From positions 310,001 to 374,000 of the forward strand of contig NZ_CAJZAG010000009.1 of assembly GCF_914271485.1 (NCBI RefSeq): a DNA stretch of 64,000 nucleotides. Direction: 5' to 3'. Made by a program: the position numbers and the translations under genes. Source of the DNA: Cupriavidus pampae (lineage in GTDB: Bacteria; Pseudomonadota; Gammaproteobacteria; Burkholderiales; Burkholderiaceae). Numbering within the stretch: position 1 is the first letter of the stretch; each line of letters starts with the position of its first letter. The notes under the pieces are model-generated. The model saw only the letters and a list, made by a program, of their open reading frames with translations. It did not search any database and was not told the DNA's origin. Shown here piece after piece: positions 1 through 8,545 of the stretch.

Positions 1-271
1 CCCAGCGCAATACGGGATACAGCGCCTCGTCGGCAATCAGCGTATGCGTGCGACCGAGGTAATCGAACACATCGATCGCCAGATGCAGCGTGGACGGCGC
101 CACCATGCCAGCCTCGCAGCCCTGCAAGGCCGCGGCATCGGCCGCCAGTCGCCGGATCAGCGGCCCCGCCATGAGCGACGCCGGATGTCCCGTGGTCAGT
201 GCCGCGTAGCCGCCCAACTGCGCGGCGGGATGCTGCAGGCCCAGGTAAAGGGCCGAGGCAAAGTCGATCAT
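1..271 (-). CDS. PLP-dependent aminotransferase class I/II-like (KAPA-synthase-like), C-terminus beyond window edge
   Basis: Only the first 90 codons are in the window; the gene runs off the left edge. The start is the ATG at 271. The N-terminus reads MIDFASALYLGLQHP and continues with segments such as GHPASLMAGP and DEALYPVLRW. This resembles the N-terminal arm and small domain of fold-type I PLP enzymes of the 8-amino-7-oxononanoate-synthase/aminotransferase class I-II group. The PLP lysine would lie outside the window, so activity cannot be judged. It starts 29 bp after the stop of the 666-residue orphan on the same strand, so it probably belongs to the same operon as the three unknown genes upstream. 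The family call is by resemblance only; the substrate is unknown. Confidence 0.6.
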   Translation of the reverse strand, partial: MIDFASALYLGLQHPAAQLGGYAALTTGHPASLMAGPLIRRLAADAAALQGCEAGMVAPSTLHLAIDVFDYLGRTHTLIADEALYPVLRW

Positions 272-300
272 GATGCCGCCCCAACGCCGTCTCTTCGCCA

Positions 301-2301
301 CTATGCGATGCGCAGCCCTTTGTGCTCCTGCATCCGGCGCAACAAGTGCATGCCGGGCACCTGTACGTCGACCGGCTCGGCGCCCACGTCCACCCCCGTT
401 ACCGCGCGATACGAATGGATATAGGTCTGGATCTCGGGCCGGAAGAAGGCCGCCCAGTTGGCCGCGTTGACGGGATCGCTGACCGAGTTCCAGTCGCTCC
501 AGCGGATCGACGACACGATCTGTTCGCCGGTAGTCGCCAGTTGCCAGAACTGGTACGTGTTGGTATCGCCCCAGCCCTGCAGCTTGCGCATGCTTTCGAC
601 CGAGTGCATCCACGGTTCCGGATAGGCGACCATCGCCCGGCGCGGCAGGAACTCGCGGAACTCGGGACGCGCCAGCATCCACTGCTGCATCATCATTTCC
701 ACGCGCGAGGTGGTCGGCAGGTCGCGGAACTGGTTGTGCGCGCCCTCGGACAGGATCAGGTGAACCTCGCGCAGCGCGTTGAGCAGCGGAAACCCGTCGG
801 GCACGACGGTGGTGTCGTCGGCCTGACGGAAGAACGGCACGCAGAGATTCAGCAGCGTATGGAACGCGCCCAGGAATTTGCTGCGGTTGTCCGCGGCCTG
901 CATTCTCGGAATCGCGCGACCAATCAGTTGAAAGCCGTACTCGTGCTGATACTCGGCGGCACGTCGCTCGATCGGCAGCCGATGCTGTTCGTCCTGGACC
1001 CAGCCCCAGATGATGTTGTTGACGGGGCGCAGTGCGTCGAGTTCGAACTGGACCAGCGGATCGCGCGGGCCGGCCGATACATTCTGGAAGCGGCGCGTGA
1101 TGGCGTTCATCGTCTGCACCAGCTGCATCTCTTCCATCCAGTAGCTCCAGATCAGTTCGATCAGCGGCGGATAGGTCAGCTTGGCGGAGATGTCGCGGTT
1201 CCAGTAGTCGAGCCAGAGGCAATTCTCCCCACAGATGCCGACTTCGGTCTTCGCGTTCGGGTTGGCATGCGCACCGACCAGGCGCGGCGCCGCAGGCGCG
1301 GGCGATGCCGTCAGTGCCTCCTGGATGCGCTTGCTCGCATCGGTCCCCTGGAGTGCCGATGCCACGCGCTGCAGGTACGGCAACGTCGGCGAATCGCCAC
1401 CGCCGAAGTACTGTTTGGCCAGCACACCCGGCTGGGAAATGCGCAATCCGAGGCGATCGTTGGCCAGGGCGATGGCGGCCGGATCATAGGCGAGCAACTC
1501 CGCGACATCCTTCGAGCTGGGACCGGTCGGCACCACCGCGCCCCAGGTCACCAAGAATGCCTCCGTTGCCACCTTGAGCGCGCGATAGGCGTCCGTATCG
1601 GTGAACGGCAGGAAGCGCCGACGGCTCAGTCGTGCCGCGCCGCCATACAGGGGCGGCTCGTCCTTCCCCGATGGCGTGTTCTCGTCCTTGAAGAACAGCG
1701 AGTCGATCTGCCGGACGTAGTTGTCCCAGCCGAGCATGTCCGAATTGAGCTTGATCAGCAGCCAGAGCGCGACGTCGCCCGTCAGCGCGCGCGGGGTGCG
1801 TTGCAGGCGGACCGTCGTGGGGCTGACGTACTGGTCGGTGTCCAGCGGACCCGATCGCGCCGCGAGCGGATCGCTTTCCTTGTGATAGTCGACGATCGCG
1901 CTGGCGGGCGGTTGCGGTGTCTTCGACTGGTCGGCAGGCACAGCGGTGATGCCCATCAGCTTGGTCACGATCCCGGCTGTGATGCAACCGACGATCTGGA
2001 CGATCGGCGCGCCTTCTACCGTAATCAGCTGGATGTATTTGTACACGGCGTCGATATCGAACGCGCCGATGTCATCCTTGATCCGGTAGATCGTTGCCGT
2101 CGCGCCGACGGTGTTTCCGTCCACGGCGTGCACTAGCAGTTTCGCCGTATCCTCCGTTGCGCCCCCCTGGAACGACACGTCGATTCCTACGATCAACCCT
2201 GCATCGTCGTCCGGGTTCTCTACCGACACGGTATACGCGCCATCCCTGTCCGGCAGCACTTTCAAGTGCAGCGCGTCGTCGAACACTCTGGGGTCAGCCA
2301 T
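301..2301 (-). CDS. Uncharacterised 666-residue protein, third gene of the EFEN-repeat/zincin cluster
   Basis: I do not recognise this family. The ATG at 2301 has a strong AAGGAG Shine-Dalgarno, and codon use is typical of the genome, so it is a real gene. The protein has no signal peptide. Its N-terminal ~110 residues look beta-rich. The remainder looks helical and tryptophan-rich, with clusters such as IWSYWMEEMQLVQTMNAI (about 390-410) and MMMQQWMLARPEFREFLPRR (about 545-565). A short glycine/alanine hydrophobic stretch (IVQIVGCITAGIVTKLMGI, about 100-120) might touch a membrane. No nucleotide-binding or catalytic signature is evident. It lies 20 bp downstream of the zincin gene and 29 bp before the PLP-enzyme gene, so co-transcription is likely. 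Confidence 0.75.
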   Translation of the reverse strand: MADPRVFDDALHLKVLPDRDGAYTVSVENPDDDAGLIVGIDVSFQGGATEDTAKLLVHAVDGNTVGATATIYRIKDDIGAFDIDAVYKYIQLITVEGAPIVQIVGCITAGIVTKLMGITAVPADQSKTPQPPASAIVDYHKESDPLAARSGPLDTDQYVSPTTVRLQRTPRALTGDVALWLLIKLNSDMLGWDNYVRQIDSLFFKDENTPSGKDEPPLYGGAARLSRRRFLPFTDTDAYRALKVATEAFLVTWGAVVPTGPSSKDVAELLAYDPAAIALANDRLGLRISQPGVLAKQYFGGGDSPTLPYLQRVASALQGTDASKRIQEALTASPAPAAPRLVGAHANPNAKTEVGICGENCLWLDYWNRDISAKLTYPPLIELIWSYWMEEMQLVQTMNAITRRFQNVSAGPRDPLVQFELDALRPVNNIIWGWVQDEQHRLPIERRAAEYQHEYGFQLIGRAIPRMQAADNRSKFLGAFHTLLNLCVPFFRQADDTTVVPDGFPLLNALREVHLILSEGAHNQFRDLPTTSRVEMMMQQWMLARPEFREFLPRRAMVAYPEPWMHSVESMRKLQGWGDTNTYQFWQLATTGEQIVSSIRWSDWNSVSDPVNAANWAAFFRPEIQTYIHSYRAVTGVDVGAEPVDVQVPGMHLLRRMQEHKGLRIA

Positions 2302-2321
2302 GACATTTCTCCTTCACGTTT

Positions 2322-3674
2322 TCACGCATACGCTGCAAGAGGCGTCCGCACGGGCCGCCGCTGATTCAACACCACACTCAGTTGCCTGCTGCCCGCGGTC
2401 CACGGCAGGTAGCCCGCGAGTGCCCATCGCTGCAGGAGCGCCGAGATGATCTGCAGTTCGTCGTTCGCCGGCAGCAAGCCGCTATGCCGCGCCTGTCCAA
2501 GTACGGCGAACGCCAGCGTCGGGGTCTCGGCCAGCCCTTCCTGCGGCTTGGCCTTGACGCGCTCCCACGCTTCCAGCAGGCGGTGGGGATGACGGTCCGG
2601 CAACCGTAGCGCGGCACCAAGCGAGCGGCCCTGCAGCGCTGGCGGGCGCATTGCCAGCAGCGTGGCCACGAACCAGGGCACCGCGCGATCGAGCTGATCG
2701 AAGGCCTGACGCTGGCGCGCGCTCATCTGCGAGCGGGGATACAGCTGCTCCCACACACGCTCGAGCGCATCCCACTGCGGATGCGGATACAGCGCGCGTC
2801 CCATGGCGAGCGAGAGCTTGACGCGGATCCATGGCGCGGGATGCGGGTCGTCGAGGTTGATGCGCAGCACGAAGGCACGCGGCAGACTCACCACGCTCAT
2901 CAGCCCGCACGTGGCAGCGATGCCCACACGCGAGACGGCCCACAGATCGGCGACGATCTCGCTGATCCAGCGATCCCATGCCTGCCAGATCCGTTGCGCT
3001 GGCGTCTGTGCCGTGCCGACGCGGCCTACCGACGCGCGCCGGTAGGCATTGACCAGATCCAGCAGCGCGGCGGCCTGGTGGCCCACCTCGTGGAACAGTG
3101 ACGCGGCGATGCCGGTGCCCACCATGCGTTCGCGCGGCATGCGAATCACCGCGACGGGATTGTTGCCGCCGCCGGGCAACCGCGTGCGCGCGCGGCGAAT
3201 GGCGCCGCCATGACCACGCTCGACATAGCAGATGACAGGCGGCGCCTCGATCGACGTGCCGGGCTGTTTCAATCCATCCTGCGCCGCGACATCGAGCCCG
3301 GATAACCACACGCCCGTACCGTGCTGGCTACGCTGCGTGAGCACCTCCGCAAAGATCTCGAAGTGCGTCAGCGCGGCATGGAAGTAGAGCTTGAGCATCG
3401 CATAACGCTGCTGGGCACGTGCCACATGACGCGGTGTGGGTGGCAACTGGCGCAGATGCCGGAGGAACGCCGCAATGCGCACGCGTAGCTGTTTGCGCGC
3501 CGCCTGCATATGACACTCGATCGCACCCATGGCTTCGTCGCTGACATTGGCGGCGGGGACCATCGGCATCTGCAGCGCATAAGGCAGCTGCGCGTCCAGG
3601 CGTGCACGGATGCCGAGCACTTCCTGTTCGAGCAGACGCAGGGCCTGGACACTGGCGTTGGTCATGTCGCGCAT
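2322..3674 (-). CDS. Putative HEXXH zinc metallopeptidase of unknown family
   Basis: This 450-residue protein has a zincin motif HEVGH at residues 195-199, inside SLFHEVGHQAAALL. About 40 residues later comes WISEIVADLWAV (E239, D242), which has the spacing and form of a gluzincin third-ligand helix (ExxxD). The N-terminal ~110 residues are helical and rich in R and Q. There is no signal peptide, so it probably acts in the cytoplasm or on a co-expressed partner. The ATG at 3674 is preceded by an AGGGGA-type ribosome site; a second ATG four codons in is an alternative. It lies 18 bp after the EFEN-repeat gene and 20 bp before the orphan gene. Peptidase function is inferred from the motif; the family is not one I can name. 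Confidence 0.75.
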   Translation of the reverse strand: MRDMTNASVQALRLLEQEVLGIRARLDAQLPYALQMPMVPAANVSDEAMGAIECHMQAARKQLRVRIAAFLRHLRQLPPTPRHVARAQQRYAMLKLYFHAALTHFEIFAEVLTQRSQHGTGVWLSGLDVAAQDGLKQPGTSIEAPPVICYVERGHGGAIRRARTRLPGGGNNPVAVIRMPRERMVGTGIAASLFHEVGHQAAALLDLVNAYRRASVGRVGTAQTPAQRIWQAWDRWISEIVADLWAVSRVGIAATCGLMSVVSLPRAFVLRINLDDPHPAPWIRVKLSLAMGRALYPHPQWDALERVWEQLYPRSQMSARQRQAFDQLDRAVPWFVATLLAMRPPALQGRSLGAALRLPDRHPHRLLEAWERVKAKPQEGLAETPTLAFAVLGQARHSGLLPANDELQIISALLQRWALAGYLPWTAGSRQLSVVLNQRRPVRTPLAAYA

Positions 3675-3692
3675 CGCATCGTCCCCTGGCGC

Positions 3693-4673
3693 TCAGTACG
3701 CCGCTGCCTGGCGGCGCGGTTGCCCGAGGAACAGGATGATCGCGCGACCGTTACGCGAGCGCCTCCAATAGCCCCCCTGAGGCAGCTGGCCACCGTGCGC
3801 ATGCACGGCGGTGCCGCAGGACGGGCAACCCACCGTTGCGAGCGTGCCTTGCCCGGACGGTACCGGCAGCGATCCGCCGTTATACGATGGCTGCGCGCCG
3901 TAGGCCGGCTGCGGCAATGCGGCGCCCGCCGTGGCGGGCCCGAAGATGGGCGTGGCCGGACGTCCCCTCGTGCCACCGTTCGACAGATTGCGCATGGCCG
4001 GCAGCAGCCCGGGCGCGACGGTGCGCGATGCACGCAGGAAGGCCGTGCGTGCCGCGCGCACGGGCGACACCTGTGGCGGAATCGGCGTGGAGACAAGGTG
4101 GTTGGCCGCGTGCCGCCCGATCCGAACCAGCCGGCGTGCCACCTCGAACTCGCGATCCTCGTTGCTGAGGCCTTCCAGTTCGAGGCCCAGCGCACTGCCA
4201 GCCATGCTGGCCAGCTTGCCACCGATGACCCCGCCCGCGCCAGGCACTACGAAGTTTCCGAGCGCGCTGCCGACGACGGGCAATGCGGCCTTGGCCGCCG
4301 AACGAAGAATGCCGCCCAGTGCCTTGCCCGCCGACGACTTGGCGAAATTGCTCGCAACGCGCCCGACCGACTTGACCAGTCCGCCCAGGAACTGTTCCAT
4401 TTCCTGCTCGTTGTTCACCGCGAGCAGTTCGGCGGCCAACTCCAGTTCCTGCATCTCGCCGGAGATCTCGTTCTCGAATTCGTTTTCGAACTCGTTGCCG
4501 AACGCACCCTCGCCCTGCTCGAACTCGTTCTCGAACTCGTTGCCGAACTCATTCTCGAACTCGTGGCCCATCTCGTGGGCACTCTCCCCGGCCATGCCGG
4601 TGGAAAACTCGTTCTCGAACTCGTTGTAGCCGGCGCCCCAACCGCCCGGTCTGGAACTCCCGATATCGTGCAT
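3693..4673 (-). CDS. Acidic EFEN-repeat, glycine-zipper protein of unknown function
   Basis: First gene of the cluster, 326 residues, with an AAAGGAGT ribosome site before the ATG at 4673. Residues 17-74 carry repeated N/H/G-E-F-E-N-E-F units. Residues 96-165 are a hydrophobic, glycine-zipper-like stretch (ALGGILRSAAKAALPVVGSA, VPGAGGVIGGKLASMAGSA). Residues 164-190 contain ELEGLSNEDREFEVARRLVR, a segment I associate with widespread uncharacterised bacterial proteins that carry similar acidic repeats. The C-terminal third is proline/glycine-rich with a CPSC motif (283-286) and an aromatic-basic tail. No signal peptide is visible. The layout suggests a substrate or structural protein for the neighbouring zincin rather than an enzyme. 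That role is inference only. Confidence 0.75.
   Translation of the reverse strand: MHDIGSSRPGGWGAGYNEFENEFSTGMAGESAHEMGHEFENEFGNEFENEFEQGEGAFGNEFENEFENEISGEMQELELAAELLAVNNEQEMEQFLGGLVKSVGRVASNFAKSSAGKALGGILRSAAKAALPVVGSALGNFVVPGAGGVIGGKLASMAGSALGLELEGLSNEDREFEVARRLVRIGRHAANHLVSTPIPPQVSPVRAARTAFLRASRTVAPGLLPAMRNLSNGGTRGRPATPIFGPATAGAALPQPAYGAQPSYNGGSLPVPSGQGTLATVGCPSCGTAVHAHGGQLPQGGYWRRSRNGRAIILFLGQPRRQAAAY
4466..4627 (-). repeat. In-gene tandem repeats encoding EFEN units
   Basis: The EFEN-repeat gene contains short direct repeats of about 12 bp (plus-strand unit GAACTCGTTCTC with variants), packed at 4466-4570 and again near 4604-4627. Units are multiples of 6 bp, so copy-number change would alter protein length by two or four residues without shifting the frame. 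Confidence 0.75.
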
Positions 4674-4933
4674 TTGCCACTCCTTTGAGCCAAGGGACGG
4701 CGAGATGAAAGGTCTCGCTCGCCAGAGTGGATTGCATGGGATGTGCCAGCCCGATCGAATTGGCTAAGTCATTGAAAAGACGTGGATTGTTCTGAGAGCA
4801 CAACGCGCGGCGCGCGAACCTCGCTTCGCCGCGCCGAGGGTCGTGGCATGCCAATGGCGAAGCTGGCTTCGTGCGGGTGGAGCGACGTGGAGCTACGTGG
4901 AGCGACGTGGGGGGGTGGTGACTTCGCCGAGGG
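4674..4933. other. Non-coding upstream region of the EFEN cluster with a 3 x 10-bp tandem repeat
   Basis: This 260-bp gap lies between the EFEN-repeat gene and the TSUP gene end. It should hold the promoter of the minus-strand cluster, but I could not place a convincing -35/-10 pair. At 4881-4910 there are three head-to-tail 10-bp copies of AGCNACGTGG (middle copy has T at the variable position). No open frame here looks coding. Confidence 0.5.
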
Positions 4934-5683
4934 CTAGATAACCTTGGGCACCGCCGCCGCCAACATCGCCACGCCCGACAACGTCAGCAACGACAAAACG
5001 ATGCGCCGGAACGCGACATCGCTGATGCCGAGGTACACCCGCGTGCCGAGCAGCGTCGGGATCAGCATCGCCGGCGCGACGATCGCGAACTTCGGCAGCA
5101 TGTCGGTGGTGACGATGCCCGTGCCGACATAGACCGCCATCGTGACGATCAGCGCGCCGAGGTTGAAGTTCTGAATGATGGTGCGCTGCTTGTCCTTCTC
5201 GAACCCGCGCAGCGTGCACCAGAGCGTGGGAATCATGCCCGTGAAGCCGCCGATGCCGCCCATGATGCCACCGAGCCAGCCCGCCACGCCGTCGGCCACG
5301 CGGCCGCCGTGCGTAATGCGCGGGATGTTCGCCGAGAACAGCATGATCGGACACCAGATCACGAGCACCGTGCCCAGCACGATCTTGAACCAGTGGACAT
5401 TGAGCATCGGCAGCAGCATCACGCCAACCGGAATGCCAAGCACGCCGCCGAGCAGAAACGGCAGCACCGCCGCCAGATGAAATTTGCGGCGCACCGAGAA
5501 AGCCGCCAGCAGTTGCCCCGTGAGCGCGCCGAACACCGACATCGCCGCGGCAAGACGCGGTTCGACGGTCCACGCCCAGAACGACATGGCCACCATGCCG
5601 AATGCGAATCCCGAAAGCCCCTGTACAAAGCCCGCCACGATCGCGCCGAGCGCGATCACCAGCAGTGTGGTGTCGATAGACAT
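4934..5683 (-). CDS. TSUP (TauE/SafE) family permease
   Basis: This 249-residue integral membrane protein has about eight hydrophobic helices and the two-half layout of the TauE/SafE family (typical length 240-270). The N-terminal half has the family-like GFVQGLSGFAFGMVAMSFWA segment, and the second half has GGIMGGIGGFTGMIPTLWC. Members export or import small organic or sulfur anions such as sulfite, sulfoacetate or other carboxylates; the substrate cannot be read from sequence. It follows the DUF2817 peptidase gene on the same strand after 58 bp and may be the last gene of that transcript. Confidence 0.9.
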   Translation of the reverse strand: MSIDTTLLVIALGAIVAGFVQGLSGFAFGMVAMSFWAWTVEPRLAAAMSVFGALTGQLLAAFSVRRKFHLAAVLPFLLGGVLGIPVGVMLLPMLNVHWFKIVLGTVLVIWCPIMLFSANIPRITHGGRVADGVAGWLGGIMGGIGGFTGMIPTLWCTLRGFEKDKQRTIIQNFNLGALIVTMAVYVGTGIVTTDMLPKFAIVAPAMLIPTLLGTRVYLGISDVAFRRIVLSLLTLSGVAMLAAAVPKVI

Positions 5684-5741
5684 GTCTCGAATCGTTCTTG
5701 TTTATTGTTGTGATGGCACCCGGCCATGGTTCATGCGCGGG

Positions 5742-6827
5742 TCAACGCACGATACCTTTTTCTACCGCGTCCGTCACCTGCGCGATCACCCCTTCGCGCC
5801 AGTCGTCGCTATCGATATAGAACGCCTGCCACATCGCATGCTTGATCAGCGCGCGCTGATTCTCGTCGGCATCGGGATGCAGATGCAGCCAGTGATCGCC
5901 GCGCAGCGCGTCGAGGACTTCCGCAATTGGCAGCGTGCCAAACTCGAGCGCGATGCCGGCATAGTCGAGCGTGCTCAGCGCGCCAAGCGTCTGCGGCACC
6001 GCGAGCCAGGCCACTCCGCTCAGGTGCGCGGAGGTCGATGAGCCATCGTACATCGAGGTTATGCCATCACCCCATATGTCGCGCGTGCGCGCCATCTGCA
6101 CGGCATCGTCGGGCCCCATGTAGATCGGCTCGCCATATCCGCGTGGCCCGAGGCCGGTGTGGATATCGATCCATCTGAATGACGCGCGCCCCGAGCCGAA
6201 GCGCGCGAGAATGCGGCGCAGCGTGTAGTTGCTCCACGTCGCATGCACGCCGCCGAAGAACATGCCATCGGGGTCCCGATACTGGCCCGCGCTGACGGCC
6301 GCCTGATACCACCCTATGCCACGCGTCGCCACGGTGTGCATCAGCGCGGCATGGTCGGCATCGGACGGCGGCCACTGCGTGGGCAGCAGCAGCGGCGCCA
6401 CCTCGGCATAGGCCGCGTTCTCCGGCAACGGCCGGTCGAAATCCATGAAATTGCGGTTCAGGTCGACGTTGTCTTCATTGACCCGGCGCAGATGCGAGAA
6501 GCCATAAGGGTTCACCGCATGCACCAGCAGCAACGCTACCCGCGCCTCGGCGCACGCGTCGTGCAAGGTGCCATCGCGCAGCAGCGCCACCTGCGCACCG
6601 GACCCGCAATACCCCTCGGCCCCATGAATGCCAGACGTGATCATCAGGCAGTGCGGCGCATCGGCCGCGCCGACCAACGCCACGTCGATGGCCAGCGTCT
6701 CTTCATCGCGACCCAGTTCAGTCGGATGCGGAAACTCGGTCAGCGCGGCGCCGGCATCGCGCGCGGCATCGAGAAATTTCTGGCGCGCGACGGCATAGCT
6801 GGGCGCGAAACAGTCGGAAGCACGCAT
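5742..6827 (-). CDS. M14-like zinc peptidase, DUF2817 family
   Basis: This 361-residue protein starts at MRASDC; an in-frame ATG eight codons upstream (6851) is an alternative, and neither has a good Shine-Dalgarno. SGIHGAEG (H68, E71) is the M14 HxxE zinc pair. A downstream IDIHTGLGPRG supplies the expected third histidine, and NEDNVDLNRNF is the M14-type Asn-Arg substrate-binding segment. DUF2817 proteins are carboxypeptidase-like amidohydrolases of unknown natural substrate. It lies at the downstream end of the peptide-uptake island, so hydrolysis of an imported peptide or amide in the cytoplasm is the reasonable inference. No signal peptide is visible. Confidence 0.88.
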   Translation of the reverse strand: MRASDCFAPSYAVARQKFLDAARDAGAALTEFPHPTELGRDEETLAIDVALVGAADAPHCLMITSGIHGAEGYCGSGAQVALLRDGTLHDACAEARVALLLVHAVNPYGFSHLRRVNEDNVDLNRNFMDFDRPLPENAAYAEVAPLLLPTQWPPSDADHAALMHTVATRGIGWYQAAVSAGQYRDPDGMFFGGVHATWSNYTLRRILARFGSGRASFRWIDIHTGLGPRGYGEPIYMGPDDAVQMARTRDIWGDGITSMYDGSSTSAHLSGVAWLAVPQTLGALSTLDYAGIALEFGTLPIAEVLDALRGDHWLHLHPDADENQRALIKHAMWQAFYIDSDDWREGVIAQVTDAVEKGIVR

Positions 6828-6927
6828 GGCGACGAGGGGGCACCGTAGCATGACGGCTAGCCCGGAGTCCGGGGGACGATGCTGCGATTAGACGCTTTTT
6901 TGGCGCCGCCTGCCACCCTGTATGGCC

Positions 6928-7638
6928 CTAAAACCGTTCCGCCGCCAGTCCCGAGCGGAACGCATGGGGATGCATGACGATGCCCGCCGCCGAGATCTGC
7001 GCGGCCGACAGCACCAGATGCCTGGCGAGCCAGTCATGCACGCCGCGCAGAAAGCGGATGTTCTCGACGTTGTTCGATTCGGCAATCAGCCGTTCGAGCT
7101 TGATATGCGCGGTATAGACATCGAGCAGATTCTCGGCCCGGAGCCGCGGCGGCGTCGTGGTGCTTCGCTCGATGCCGAGCACGCGCGTGACCTGCGCGTC
7201 GGAGAGCGGCTCGCCCCGCGCAATCTGCTGGTAGATGTCCTCGAGCGCGGGAAAGCGCACGGTCGGCTGCACGCGCGGCACGGCGGCGACCTTCTCCATG
7301 CGTAGCACCACATAGCGCGTGGCGGCATTGCGCCGGGCCAGCTTGCGGGCGGCGTCCTTGTCCAAGCCGAGGGACGCGGCAGGCGTGGCCACTGCGGACG
7401 GCGCATCGCGCTCGGTGTAGTCGGGCACCGCCTCCATCAGCAATGGATCCGCCAGCAGCGCGCGCGCGCAGTCGGCGCCGAACGGGTACTCGTGTCCCGC
7501 GGCATCGCGCAGGATATGTGCGTGGCCTTCCGGAAAGCCGTGATGGCGGCCGCCCAGCGCGGAGCGCGCGTGGCAGCGGGTGGTGGCCGGATCGACGAAG
7601 TCCTTGCGGACCGGTGTCCAGCCGTTGGGGGCGATCAT
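6928..7638 (-). CDS. Hypothetical protein, 236 residues
   Basis: I do not recognise this protein. It is soluble, with no signal peptide or membrane helix. The N-terminal half contains a histidine-rich stretch (GGRHHGFPEGHAHILRDAAGHEY) followed by FGADCARALL, which could bind a metal. The C-terminal half looks helical. Codon use matches the neighbours. It lies 48 bp after the M55 aminopeptidase gene and about 100 bp before the DUF2817 gene, so it may be co-transcribed with the peptide-utilisation genes, but nothing in the sequence ties it to peptides. Confidence 0.65.
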   Translation of the reverse strand: MIAPNGWTPVRKDFVDPATTRCHARSALGGRHHGFPEGHAHILRDAAGHEYPFGADCARALLADPLLMEAVPDYTERDAPSAVATPAASLGLDKDAARKLARRNAATRYVVLRMEKVAAVPRVQPTVRFPALEDIYQQIARGEPLSDAQVTRVLGIERSTTTPPRLRAENLLDVYTAHIKLERLIAESNNVENIRFLRGVHDWLARHLVLSAAQISAAGIVMHPHAFRSGLAAERF

Positions 7639-7686
7639 GTTGGGGTGCGACAGGTCAGAGCAGCCGACATTATCGCTCCCCGCCCG

Positions 7687-8538
7687 TCACTTGAGCATGA
7701 ACGACATCGCCGACAGCGAGTTCAGCATGCGCACGGCCGCCTGGACCGATTCCGCCTGAAACGCGAGCAGGTCGCCATCCACGCGTTCGAGCGCGGGCCA
7801 TTGGCAGAACAGATCCGCATGCGCGGGCGTCATGGTCTGCAGCCGCACGCTGACTGCCCCGCCAGCCGCACCGCCAGCCGAACCCGTCAGCGCGAAGCAG
7901 CGCGCATCGGGCCGCTCGATCGCCTGCCGCGTAACGGCCTCGGCCGCATGCGCGATAGCCTCGCGCGCCGCGCCGGGAGACAGCGACGTACCACTGCCCT
8001 GCCCGCCCGCCTGCTTGGTTTCCACGTAGCGCACCCAGGGCATCAGCGGCTGCGTCTCGCCAATGAATACATCGTCACCGGACGCCAGCAATACCGGCAC
8101 ATCGAACTCGCCCGCCAGCGCCGCGTAGATGCCGGCCTCGCCGAGCTCCTGCCCGTTGAGCCACACGCGCGCGAACGCGCCACTGTTGATCGTATGCGCC
8201 AGCACGCCGCGGCTCTGCGCGCGCCCGTGATAGCCGATCATGAACACGCCATCGCAGCGTTGCTCCACACCGGACATCATGCCGAGGTAACGCGGCTTGC
8301 CCAGTACCAGCTGCACGCGCGGGTCGAGCTGATCCGGCAGCAGGTTGCGAAAGCCACCATGCGAATCGTTGACGATCACGGCGCTGGCGCCGCCCGCAAA
8401 CGCGCCCTGCGCGGCCGCGTTGGCCTCGGCCGTCATCCACGCGCGCGCGCGTTCGTACTCGCCGTTGCCGGGCCGCGTCTGCTCGGGGTGAAATACGCCG
8501 GCCACGCCTTCGATATCGGCCGAAATCAGAATCTTCAT
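7687..8538 (-). CDS. dppA: M55 family D-aminopeptidase (DppA-like)
   Basis: This 283-residue zinc aminopeptidase resembles Bacillus DppA, which removes N-terminal D-amino acids from peptides such as D-Ala-D-Ala. All expected metal and catalytic residues are visible: D8 and E10 in SADIEGVAG, H60 in NDSHGG, H104 in GYHGRA, H115 in the catalytic GVLAH, and E134 in GQELGEAG. Length fits the family (about 270-285). It starts 7 bp after the P1-peptidase stop, so the two are translated from one message. With the Gsi-type importer upstream, it probably degrades imported muropeptide-like or D-amino-acid peptides in the cytoplasm. Confidence 0.92.
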   Translation of the reverse strand: MKILISADIEGVAGVFHPEQTRPGNGEYERARAWMTAEANAAAQGAFAGGASAVIVNDSHGGFRNLLPDQLDPRVQLVLGKPRYLGMMSGVEQRCDGVFMIGYHGRAQSRGVLAHTINSGAFARVWLNGQELGEAGIYAALAGEFDVPVLLASGDDVFIGETQPLMPWVRYVETKQAGGQGSGTSLSPGAAREAIAHAAEAVTRQAIERPDARCFALTGSAGGAAGGAVSVRLQTMTPAHADLFCQWPALERVDGDLLAFQAESVQAAVRMLNSLSAMSFMLK

Positions 8539-8545
8539 GGTCTGC

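Noticed and set aside
322..2136. Long plus-strand open frame (604 codons) opposite the 666-residue orphan
   Set aside because: Arg/His/Asp/Gln-rich translation without domains, wholly antisense to a gene with a good ribosome site; typical stop-poor shadow in GC-rich DNA. The minus-strand reading has natural composition.
4881..4910. CRISPR-like array
   Set aside because: 10-bp units without spacers; no cas genes in the window.
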